The notes below the pieces were generated by a model. The model saw only the letters and a list, made by a program, of their open reading frames with translations. It was not told the DNA's origin and ran no database searches. The translations under genes were made by a program, and so were the position numbers. A stretch of DNA of 5,350 nucleotides from assembly GCA_030638765.1 (NCBI GenBank), contig DAOWDZ010000153.1, positions 1 through 5,350 on the forward strand. The letters are read 5' to 3'. The stretch comes from Desulfocapsa sp. (GTDB lineage Bacteria; Desulfobacterota; Desulfobulbia; Desulfobulbales; Desulfocapsaceae). Shown here in pieces: positions 1 to 5,245 of the stretch (position 1 is the first letter of the stretch; the number at the start of each line of letters is the position of its first letter).

Positions 1-8
1 GCTGCCAT

Positions 9-41
9 CGAGGGTTGCTAATTGACATAACCCCGTTTTTT
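9..41 (+). terminator. Possible weak intrinsic terminator of the upstream gene
   Basis: GGGTTG (12-17) can pair with TAACCC (28-33), including one G-U pair, around a 10-nt loop. Two more pairs (9/35 and 10/34) are possible if A11 is bulged. The hairpin is followed by a run of six T (36-41). It may end a transcript arriving from the left. The upstream gene itself is not visible: stop codons in frames 1 and 2 fall at 19-21 and 23-25, so a coding region could end there, but a few codons are not enough to name it. The stem is short and the loop large, so this is a tentative call. Confidence 0.4.
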
Positions 42-52
42 AGTTAGTTTAC

Positions 53-101
53 AAGGGCCGATTGATACTGTATCAATTGGCCCTTTTTTTGTGTTTTTTT
101 T
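53..101 (+). terminator. Strong Rho-independent terminator
   Basis: A 15-bp stem pairs 53-67 with 71-85 around a 3-nt loop (CTG, 68-70). The only imperfection is one G-U wobble (60/78). The lower stem is GC-rich (GGGCC/GGCCC). It is followed by a T run at 84-90 and a second T run at 94-101. This is a textbook intrinsic terminator on the + strand. It closes the unit upstream of the window and implies that uppP needs its own promoter between about 91 and 179. No comparable A run precedes the left arm, so it is probably not bidirectional. Confidence 0.9.
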
Positions 102-105
102 GTGG

Positions 106-120
106 TGAATCAATGATTCA
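106..120. promoter_or_regulatory. Perfect 15-bp palindrome, candidate operator upstream of uppP
   Basis: The arms TGAATCA (106-112) and TGATTCA (114-120) are perfect inverted repeats around a single A at 113. The site is AT-rich and lies just after the strong terminator, 60 bases before the uppP start. If the TATAAC at 129-134 is the -10 box, the palindrome covers the -35 region and part of the spacer, where a dimeric repressor would usually block RNA polymerase. I cannot assign a regulator. The sequence shows only the symmetry and the position; operator function is inference. Confidence 0.35.
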
Positions 121-134
121 GCCAAAAATATAAC
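106..134 (+). promoter_or_regulatory. Possible promoter of the uppP-ligA gene run
   Basis: TATAAC at 129-134 matches the sigma-70 -10 consensus at five of six positions. No convincing -35 hexamer sits 16-18 bases upstream; the bases there belong to the palindrome at 106-120. A promoter is expected in this gap because a strong terminator ends at about 101 and uppP starts at 180. This candidate would give a leader of about 40 nt. Without a -35 match the exact position is uncertain; an activator-dependent promoter or another sigma factor is possible. Confidence 0.25.
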
Positions 135-168
135 CGATTAAACAGTGAACTTTTTTGTGTACACGAGC

Positions 169-173
169 AGGGA
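169..173 (+). promoter_or_regulatory. Ribosome binding site of uppP
   Basis: AGGGA at 169-173 lies 6 nt before the GTG at 180 and supports that non-ATG start. A perfect 8-bp palindrome, GTGTACAC (157-164), sits just upstream of it, with no known role. Confidence 0.6.
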
Positions 174-179
174 TCTAAA

Positions 180-989
180 GTGGAAATTTTAAAAGCAATA
201 ATATTAGGTGCGATACAGGGCCTGACGGAGTTTCTGCCCATTTCAAGCTCGGGACATCTGGTGCTGGGATCCGAATTGCTTAGCTTCCAGGAGCAGGGGC
301 TTGCATTTGATATCTTTGTTCACTTTGGCACTCTGATTTCTGTCTGTATTGTTTTCAGGAAAGAGTTAAGGGCGATGATGGTGGCTCCTTTTGCTGTTAT
401 TCAAGGTCGTGCCGATGAAGAGCTGATCCGCTTTTTTCACTGGGATATCTATGTGGTGGTGGCTACCCTGCCAGCCGTGGTTGTCGGGCTTTTCCTAAAG
501 GATTCCATCGATCAGCTTTTCGGGAGTATTCTGCTGGTGTACTGCATGCTTTTTGTAACTGGTTTGATTATGACGCTGACTCCTTATATTAAAGAAAAGA
601 ATGTACAGTTGAATGTACCCCGGTCACTGCTTATTGGATGTGCTCAGGCCATGGCTATTTTCCCTGGACTCTCGCGTTCAGGTTCCACTATTTTTATGGG
701 AATGGCGTTGGGGGTTAACCGTGAAACTGTAGCCCGCTTCTCTTTTATCATGTCTATTCCAGCTATTCTTGGAGCTGTTGTCTTGCAGTCAAAGGATCTT
801 CTGACAAATCCTCCAGACTCAGGGAGTATGTTACTCATAGCAGTGGGAATGCTTGCCTCAGCAATTTGTGGGTATTTCGCAATTATCCTCCTGCTCAATG
901 TGATTCGTAAAAATAAACTGCATTATTTCGGATATTACTGTTTAATTCTTTCCAGCGGTGGTCTGCTGTACACATTTTTTGCTGCTTAA
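180..989 (+). CDS. uppP: Undecaprenyl-diphosphatase (UppP/BacA family)
   Basis: This integral membrane enzyme removes a phosphate from undecaprenyl diphosphate to regenerate the C55 lipid carrier used for peptidoglycan and other envelope polymers. Overproduction of the family is known to give bacitracin resistance. The product is 269 residues, normal for the family, and hydrophobic throughout with about eight membrane segments. Both signature regions are intact: QGLTEFLPISSSGH at residues 13-26, giving the (E/Q)xxxE pair Q13/E17, Ser22-24 and His26, and PGLSRSGST at 162-170 with the catalytic Arg166. The start is GTG, supported by AGGGA 6 nt upstream and by the N-terminus beginning right at the first membrane segment. 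It is the first gene after a strong terminator and probably heads the transcript. Nothing links it functionally to the tetrapyrrole genes downstream. The family assignment is secure. Confidence 0.97.
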   Translation: MEILKAIILGAIQGLTEFLPISSSGHLVLGSELLSFQEQGLAFDIFVHFGTLISVCIVFRKELRAMMVAPFAVIQGRADEELIRFFHWDIYVVVATLPAVVVGLFLKDSIDQLFGSILLVYCMLFVTGLIMTLTPYIKEKNVQLNVPRSLLIGCAQAMAIFPGLSRSGSTIFMGMALGVNRETVARFSFIMSIPAILGAVVLQSKDLLTNPPDSGSMLLIAVGMLASAICGYFAIILLLNVIRKNKLHYFGYYCLILSSGGLLYTFFAA

Positions 990-1013
990 TTTTAAAGAGA
1001 AACCTATAGAATT

Positions 1014-1706
1014 ATGGATATCAGAACCTTACCTGAAGAAGAGCGCGAAATATATAACCGTATTCGGGCTAAATATAAATTGACCTTTGATAAACTGAAA
1101 GTCAAAGACCGAACCATTCGACTCCTGAAAGTTGATGATATTGAAGAGTTCCTTGACGGTAAAGACCCCTTTGCCGATGTGAGTGAGTTTCCGTTCTGGG
1201 TCAAGTTGTGGGAAGCAGCTATGGTCCTCTCTTACGCGTTGGCTACTTTACCGAATCCTAAGGGGCAGAGGTTGCTCGAACTTGGGGCAGGCCTTGGGGC
1301 TCCTGGCATAACGGCGGCTGCCTGTGGATTTGATGTTACACTGACGGATTATGAAGATATCATAATGGATTTTCAGAAGGTGAGTGCTGCCGCCTCCGGA
1401 CTCAGCAATGTGAAGATTGCTCATCTTGACTGGTTGAATCCTCCAGAGCTGGAACCCTTTGATGTACTCACAGCCGCAGAAGTTCTGTTTCGTGAAGAAT
1501 TCTTCGAGCCGTTACTCGATGTCTTTAAGCGATATTTAAAACCAGGCGGAACTATCTATCTTGCCCACGATGCTCGCAGAAAATGTTTACCTCTCTTTAT
1601 GGAACGTGCTAAGAAAGAGTACACTATTGCAGGGAGCAAACAAACCATCCATAAGGACGGGCAGGATATTACAATTATTATTAATCGTCTCAGGGCAAAG
1701 GAGTAA
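1014..1706 (+). CDS. Class I SAM-dependent methyltransferase, METTL21/Methyltransf_16-like
   Basis: The 230-residue protein is predicted soluble and cytoplasmic and has a Rossmann-fold methyltransferase core. Motif I for SAM binding is LLELGAGLGAPG (87-98). Strand 2 ends in the acidic TDY (111-113), expected to hold the SAM ribose. A motif IV-like strand, DVLTAAEVLF, lies at 150-159, and the post-core KPGG turn at 176-179. A PFWVKLWEAA segment (60-69) just before motif I resembles the aromatic PFW..LW signature of the family that includes METTL21 protein-lysine methyltransferases and ETF-beta lysine methyltransferase. The N-terminal 50 residues are charged and probably helical. Substrate cannot be read from sequence: a protein lysine target is the first guess by family, a small molecule remains possible. 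The ribosome site is weak (AAAGAGA at 994-1000, 13 nt away), but an in-frame TAA at 993-995 rules out a longer product. It lies 24 nt after uppP. Confidence 0.85.
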   Translation: MDIRTLPEEEREIYNRIRAKYKLTFDKLKVKDRTIRLLKVDDIEEFLDGKDPFADVSEFPFWVKLWEAAMVLSYALATLPNPKGQRLLELGAGLGAPGITAAACGFDVTLTDYEDIIMDFQKVSAAASGLSNVKIAHLDWLNPPELEPFDVLTAAEVLFREEFFEPLLDVFKRYLKPGGTIYLAHDARRKCLPLFMERAKKEYTIAGSKQTIHKDGQDITIIINRLRAKE

Positions 1707-1717
1707 GCAGCGCTGTT

Positions 1718-2407
1718 ATGTCGCTCTATCCCGTAAATCTGGACATTAATGGTATGCCTTGTCTGGTTATAGGCGGCGGACGGGTGGCAAGTCGCAAGGT
1801 TGCTTCACTTCTTCCCTGTGGTGCAGTTGTTAAAGTTATCAGCCCTGAAGTGTGTACACATATTGAAAAACTCGCCCAATCCGGTCTAGTGGAATGGGAG
1901 GCAAGAAGCTATGCAACAGGTGATCTGGATGGTGTGAAACTCGTTTTTGCGGCAACGAACAGGCCTGAAATACAGAAACAGATCGTGAATGAAGCACGTT
2001 TGGCTGATATTTTGGCAAATGTTATTGATATGCCGGAGGCGTGTACGTTTCAGGTTCCGGCTTCTTTTCGTCAGGGAGAACTGCTTTTTACCGTATCCAC
2101 GGGTGGTGGTAGCCCTGCATTAGCTGCACAAATTAAAAGAGATTTGGAAAAGAACTATGGACCGGAGTATGGTCTGCTTGTTGTCATGATGAAGGATTTG
2201 CGAAAAGAAGTTGTGGGTTTAAGTAACAATCTTACTGAACATAAAAGGGTTTTTGAGAAATTAATTGATGATGATGTTCTTGAATGCATCAGAGAACGGC
2301 AGTGGGCTGAACTTACTGTAATGCTTCAGCGTATTTTGCCAGTTGAGGTGGATGTTTTGCGACTGATCGAACGTATGCAGAGTTACAATAGGGAGCAGGT
2401 GCTTTGA
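1718..2407 (+). CDS. Precorrin-2 dehydrogenase / sirohydrochlorin ferrochelatase (CysG N-domain, Met8p-like)
   Basis: This family oxidises precorrin-2 to sirohydrochlorin with NAD+, and many members also insert Fe2+ to make siroheme, the cofactor of sulfite and nitrite reductases. The N-terminus has the typical YPVNLDINGMPCLVIGGG opening (4-21) followed by RVASRK (22-27), forming the NAD-binding Rossmann turn. FAATN is at 76-80, NVIDMPEACTF at 100-110 with the expected catalytic Asp103, and STGGGSPALA at 126-135, the loop that in CysG carries the phosphorylatable serine. The 229 residues match the stand-alone dehydrogenase/chelatase. The C-terminal uroporphyrinogen methyltransferase domain of full CysG is absent, so precorrin-2 must come from a separate enzyme. 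The last 70 residues are helical and less conserved. An AAGGAG (1698-1703) inside the end of the preceding gene is 14 nt from the ATG, rather far. Whether it also chelates iron cannot be decided here; hemA nearby supports the pathway. Confidence 0.93.
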   Translation: MSLYPVNLDINGMPCLVIGGGRVASRKVASLLPCGAVVKVISPEVCTHIEKLAQSGLVEWEARSYATGDLDGVKLVFAATNRPEIQKQIVNEARLADILANVIDMPEACTFQVPASFRQGELLFTVSTGGGSPALAAQIKRDLEKNYGPEYGLLVVMMKDLRKEVVGLSNNLTEHKRVFEKLIDDDVLECIRERQWAELTVMLQRILPVEVDVLRLIERMQSYNREQVL

Positions 2408-2421
2408 TGTGTCAAATCCTT

Positions 2422-2426
2422 GGGAG
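2422..2426 (+). promoter_or_regulatory. Ribosome binding site that fixes the ccsA-like gene start
   Basis: GGGAG at 2422-2426 is 8 nt before the ATG at 2435. This favours that start over the in-frame TTG at 2420, which would overlap the site itself and have nothing suitable upstream. Confidence 0.7.
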
Positions 2427-2434
2427 ATCTTAAT

Positions 2435-3265
2435 ATGTTGAGTGAAATCAACTATCTTTTATTTAATGGTGTAGTACTGGTCAGTTTTGTGGCCTGTGCC
2501 GTTTATTTTGTGTTCTTTTTCAGCCAACGTGAAGAGCTGCGCAAAATCGCCAGAATGATCCTAATTGGCTCAGGAATCCTGCAGACCTTATACATCATTT
2601 CACGTTATATCATTGCTGGCCATACCCCTATCACTTCCCAGCACGAAGCTGTTGTTTTCTTCGCCTGGTCTGTAACCTGGGCCTACCTCTCCTTTCACTG
2701 GCGTTATTCTGTGAAGAATTTTGGAACCTTTGTTTCAACACTTGTGCTCATCATGCTGCTTATTGCAGCATCGGTATCCAGGGACTTCTTTGAACTCACT
2801 CCGGCTCTGCAATCATTCTGGCTCCCAGTTCATGCAGGTGTTGCCGTTATGGCATACGGGTTTCTGGCGTTGGCATTTTGCGGCGGGCTTATGTATCTTC
2901 TCCAGGAGCGTGAGCTCAAATCCAAGAAATTTGGTTTCTTTTTCAGCAGGTTGCTGTCTCTGGAAGCGCTGGATCAGTTAAACAATCATTGTCTCACGGT
3001 AGGATTTGGCTTTTTAACACTTGGAATTATCACAGGATCTGTCTGGGCAAGACAGGCCTGGGGAACATATTGGCACTGGGATCCAAAAGAAACATGGTCT
3101 CTTATCACCTGGTTTCTCTATGCAGCCCAAATTCATCAACGGTTTACCTGGGGATGGCGTGGAAGACGGGCTGCGGTCATGTCCATAATTGGCTTTAGTG
3201 CAGTACTTTTTACCCTGTGGGGAGTGACATATTTTCTTGGGGGTGTACATAGTTATGCCCAGTGA
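2435..3265 (+). CDS. CcsA/ResC/HemX-like cytochrome c assembly membrane protein
   Basis: The 276-residue polytopic protein has about eight hydrophobic segments. It carries the tryptophan-rich WWD motif of heme-handling proteins, WGTYWHWDPKETW at 209-221, expected on the outer face of the membrane. Candidate heme-ligand histidines are His133 in LPVHAGV and His272 in the C-terminal GVHSYAQ. In System II cytochrome c maturation, CcsA with ResB/CcsB moves heme across the membrane and attaches it to apocytochrome c. In Bacillus, a related protein called HemX is encoded before hemA and lowers HemA levels. Position just before hemA fits the HemX-type arrangement, while the complete WWD motif fits real heme handling. 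No ResB/CcsB gene is visible in the window, so I leave the symbol blank. The gene starts 27 nt after the dehydrogenase, and its last 11 nt overlap hemA. Confidence 0.88.
   Translation: MLSEINYLLFNGVVLVSFVACAVYFVFFFSQREELRKIARMILIGSGILQTLYIISRYIIAGHTPITSQHEAVVFFAWSVTWAYLSFHWRYSVKNFGTFVSTLVLIMLLIAASVSRDFFELTPALQSFWLPVHAGVAVMAYGFLALAFCGGLMYLLQERELKSKKFGFFFSRLLSLEALDQLNNHCLTVGFGFLTLGIITGSVWARQAWGTYWHWDPKETWSLITWFLYAAQIHQRFTWGWRGRRAAVMSIIGFSAVLFTLWGVTYFLGGVHSYAQ
3239..3245 (+). promoter_or_regulatory. Probable ribosome binding site of hemA inside the upstream gene
   Basis: GGGGGTG at 3239-3245 lies 9 nt before the ATG at 3255, within the last codons of the CcsA/HemX-like gene. It supports that ATG over the in-frame TTG at 3237 and GTG at 3243. 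Having both the site and the start inside the preceding gene suggests translational coupling. Confidence 0.5.
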
Positions 3266-4529
3266 TACAATTTTGCTGCTTGGGGTTAATCACAAGAATA
3301 CCCCCCTTGAGGTACGTGAAAAACTGGCACTCAGCAGTGGGTACGAAGAACCTCTGCAGGCTCTTGGAAAGATCGATGGCCTTGGGGAATACTATCTTCT
3401 CTCCACTTGTAATCGTGTCGAAATACTTGTTTCAGCAAGTGATGGCGATCATATTCAAGAGAACCTGGCCAGATTTCTTTTTGGGGATACGCTCAGTCCC
3501 GATCAGTATGAAAAACATCTGTACTGTTATCGAAATGAAGAAGCTATCCATCACCTCTTCATGGTTGCGGCCAGTCTTGACTCCATGATTGTAGGTGAAT
3601 CGCAGATTTTAGGGCAGTTGAAGGAAGCGTATCGCTGGTCATCTGAGAAAAAGTGTACTGGGCCAATCCTTAATAAACTCCTCCATAAGTCATTTTCAGT
3701 GGCGAAACGGGTTCGCAGTGAGACACAAATTGGCTCTTCTGCAGTGTCCATCAGTTATGCTGCCATTGAACTTGCCAAAAAAATATTTGGCTCTCTGGAT
3801 AACAAACGGGTGTTATTGATTGGTGCCGGAGAAATGGCGGAGCTTGCCGCTGAACATCTGGTTGGCAATGGTGCGAAAGATGTTGTGGTTGCTAACAGAA
3901 CGTTAGAGAATGCCCTCGATCTGGCCAGACGCTTCAATGGCAGTGCTGTTAGCCTGGATGAGGTTCCGGAACAGTTGGAGCAGGTGGATATTATCGTGAG
4001 TTCAACGGGCGCTCCCGGGATTATCCTGTATAGAGATGACGTGAAGCCCCTGATGCGCAATCGTCGCAATAAGCCGCTGTTTTTTATCGATATTGCTGTT
4101 CCAAGAGACCTTGATCCAGCGCTGAATGATCTGGAAAATGTGTATCTTTATGACATTGATGACCTTCACAATGTGGTTGAATTAAATAAGGCGGAGCGTG
4201 ATAAAGAGGCCATAAAAGCAAGCCGGATTGTTGATGAGGAGGCTCTGAAATTTAATGACTGGCTGGCGGGATTAGCCATCACACCCACCCTTGCAGCTCT
4301 GCGAGAAAAGGGTAACCAGATAGCCAGGGTTGAACTTGAACGTACTCTTCCAAGACTGAACGATTTGACTCCAAAGGAACAAAAAAGTGTGGAAAAGATG
4401 GCTGCTGCTATTGTTTCCAGACTGCTTCATGATCCAATGTTGTATCTCAAAAGTGAAAGTTGTAAAGATCAATCTGAACTGAAGGTTGATATGTTTCGTT
4501 CAGTTTTTGATCTGGAGAAAAAGCGGTGA
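3255..4529 (+). CDS. hemA: Glutamyl-tRNA reductase
   Basis: HemA reduces glutamyl-tRNA(Glu) with NADPH to glutamate-1-semialdehyde, the first committed step of the C5 route to 5-aminolevulinate and all tetrapyrroles. From the ATG at 3255 the protein has 424 residues, normal for the family. The N-terminal catalytic domain opens with LLGVNHKNTPLEVREKLAL (8-26) and has the nucleophilic Cys52 in LSTCNRVEI (49-57), which forms the thioester. GESQILGQLKEAY (114-126) is the glutamyl-tRNA recognition signature. The NADPH-binding Rossmann domain starts with VLLIGAGEMAEL (186-197). The C-terminal part, from about TPTLAALR onward, is the helical dimerisation domain, ending in the usual LLHDPMLYLK stretch. 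ATG 3255 is chosen because family members start a few residues before LLGVNHK. It overlaps the upstream gene by 11 nt and the downstream gene by 4 nt. No hemC or hemL follows within the window. Confidence 0.97.
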   Translation: MPSDTILLLGVNHKNTPLEVREKLALSSGYEEPLQALGKIDGLGEYYLLSTCNRVEILVSASDGDHIQENLARFLFGDTLSPDQYEKHLYCYRNEEAIHHLFMVAASLDSMIVGESQILGQLKEAYRWSSEKKCTGPILNKLLHKSFSVAKRVRSETQIGSSAVSISYAAIELAKKIFGSLDNKRVLLIGAGEMAELAAEHLVGNGAKDVVVANRTLENALDLARRFNGSAVSLDEVPEQLEQVDIIVSSTGAPGIILYRDDVKPLMRNRRNKPLFFIDIAVPRDLDPALNDLENVYLYDIDDLHNVVELNKAERDKEAIKASRIVDEEALKFNDWLAGLAITPTLAALREKGNQIARVELERTLPRLNDLTPKEQKSVEKMAAAIVSRLLHDPMLYLKSESCKDQSELKVDMFRSVFDLEKKR

Positions 4530-5029
4530 CAGAAGAACGTGATGAGTTACTTGCTGATGAGTGGCTCATTGTTCGTCATTCCGGTGAAATTCCTGAAATC
4601 ACATTTCATTCATCACTCCATTATCTTTGTAAAGAGAACGATGGACCCCGTTTCACTTTAACTGAAGCTGAACTAACCTCTCTTAAAGAAGCAGCCGTAC
4701 AGCGTTATCAGGAGATTATCCTGCGTGATATTCGTGTTGAAAATTTTCATGAAACCATTTATCGCGGTGTGAGACGAAGCTTATACAACTGGGATCGTAC
4801 TGAAGCATTTGCTCTGCGACAATCCATTGATTGGACTTCTTTTAAGGAGATTGCGGCTCAAGCTCTGTTGCTTTTTCTCGAAAAAGGTCGTTCAGCAGCA
4901 GGTAGCAGCCTGCCGGAAAAATTTATTAATTGCAGTGTGAATAAGCTTAATGAGCTCGCTGGTAAGGTAGGTCTTGATTTAAAACAACTTCCCGATAATA
5001 TCGCTCAATTTTGTTTGTCCGAATCATAA
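4526..5029 (+). CDS. Unrecognised 167-residue protein coupled to hemA
   Basis: I do not recognise a named family. The start is GTG at 4526, sharing GTGA with the hemA stop, with GGAG at 4514-4517 placed 8 nt upstream; this context strongly supports a real, translationally coupled gene. The product looks soluble and mainly helical, with no signal peptide and no membrane segment. The N-terminus is acidic (EERDELLADEW, 3-13). The most distinctive stretch is LRDIRVENFHETIYRGVRRS (66-85) continuing into LYNWDR (86-91), rich in Arg and aromatics, which looks like a conserved core. A hydrophobic helix, AAQALLLFLEKG (110-121), and a second helical region to the C-terminus follow. The C-terminal 45 residues could be a separate small helical unit. 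It has few cysteines and no obvious nucleotide- or metal-binding motif. Placement directly after hemA could hint at tetrapyrrole metabolism, but that is inference only. Confidence 0.8.
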   Translation: MTEERDELLADEWLIVRHSGEIPEITFHSSLHYLCKENDGPRFTLTEAELTSLKEAAVQRYQEIILRDIRVENFHETIYRGVRRSLYNWDRTEAFALRQSIDWTSFKEIAAQALLLFLEKGRSAAGSSLPEKFINCSVNKLNELAGKVGLDLKQLPDNIAQFCLSES

Positions 5030-5036
5030 TAAACTG

Positions 5037-5042
5037 AAGGAG
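5037..5042 (+). promoter_or_regulatory. Strong ribosome binding site of the tautomerase-like gene
   Basis: AAGGAG at 5037-5042, 8 nt before the ATG at 5051, is the best Shine-Dalgarno in the window. It suggests this small protein is made well, in contrast to ligA just downstream, which has none. Confidence 0.75.
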
Positions 5043-5050
5043 AGTAAAAA

Positions 5051-5239
5051 ATGCCCTATGTCAATATTCGTGTGGCCGGAAAACTCAGCAAGGAACAGAA
5101 AAGCAATATCTGCAAAGGTGTGACCGATGTAATAGCCAAAGAAGCAGGAAAACCACCTGAGGCAATCCTGATTTTCATTGATGAAGTTGATCATGAAAAT
5201 ATTGCCAAGGCTGGCGAGCTGCTGACCCCTGCCAAGTAA
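5051..5239 (+). CDS. 4-oxalocrotonate tautomerase family protein (DmpI-like)
   Basis: The 62-residue protein has the length and beta-alpha-beta pattern of the 4-OT family, small enzymes that assemble into hexamers and use the N-terminal proline as catalytic base after Met removal. Pro follows Met directly (MPYVNI), and the helix SKEQKSNICKGVTDVIAKEAG and second strand ILIFIDEVD fit the family. Numbering from Pro1, the residues aligning with the classical 4-OT catalytic set Arg11, Arg39 and Phe50 are Leu11, Leu39 and Ile50, so activity on 4-oxalocrotonate itself is doubtful. The IDEVD style resembles the DmpI branch, whose physiological substrates are mostly unknown. The C-terminus lacks the usual GxGG turn (AKAGE here). 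It starts 21 nt after the unknown gene and ends 6 nt before ligA. Family assignment is firm; a specific reaction should not be assigned. Confidence 0.88.
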   Translation: MPYVNIRVAGKLSKEQKSNICKGVTDVIAKEAGKPPEAILIFIDEVDHENIAKAGELLTPAK

Positions 5240-5245
5240 TTGATC

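Noticed and set aside
106..120. ArgR-type (ARG box) operator
   Set aside because: The half sites TGAAT and ATTCA resemble ARG boxes, but their spacing is 5 rather than 4 and no arginine gene is nearby; naming a regulator would be guesswork.
2420..2434. Upstream TTG start for the CcsA/HemX-like gene
   Set aside because: It would overlap the GGGAG ribosome site that correctly serves the ATG at 2435, and the five extra residues add nothing seen in the family.
3237..3254. TTG (3237) or GTG (3243) start for hemA
   Set aside because: Both lie in the G-rich stretch that looks like the ribosome site for ATG 3255, and HemA proteins normally begin a few residues before the LLGVNHK motif.
3014..4069. 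Several open frames on the minus strand opposite the ccsA-like gene and hemA
   Set aside because: They lie antisense to strongly conserved genes, have low-complexity translations rich in Ser/Arg/Pro, and lack ribosome sites or recognisable motifs.
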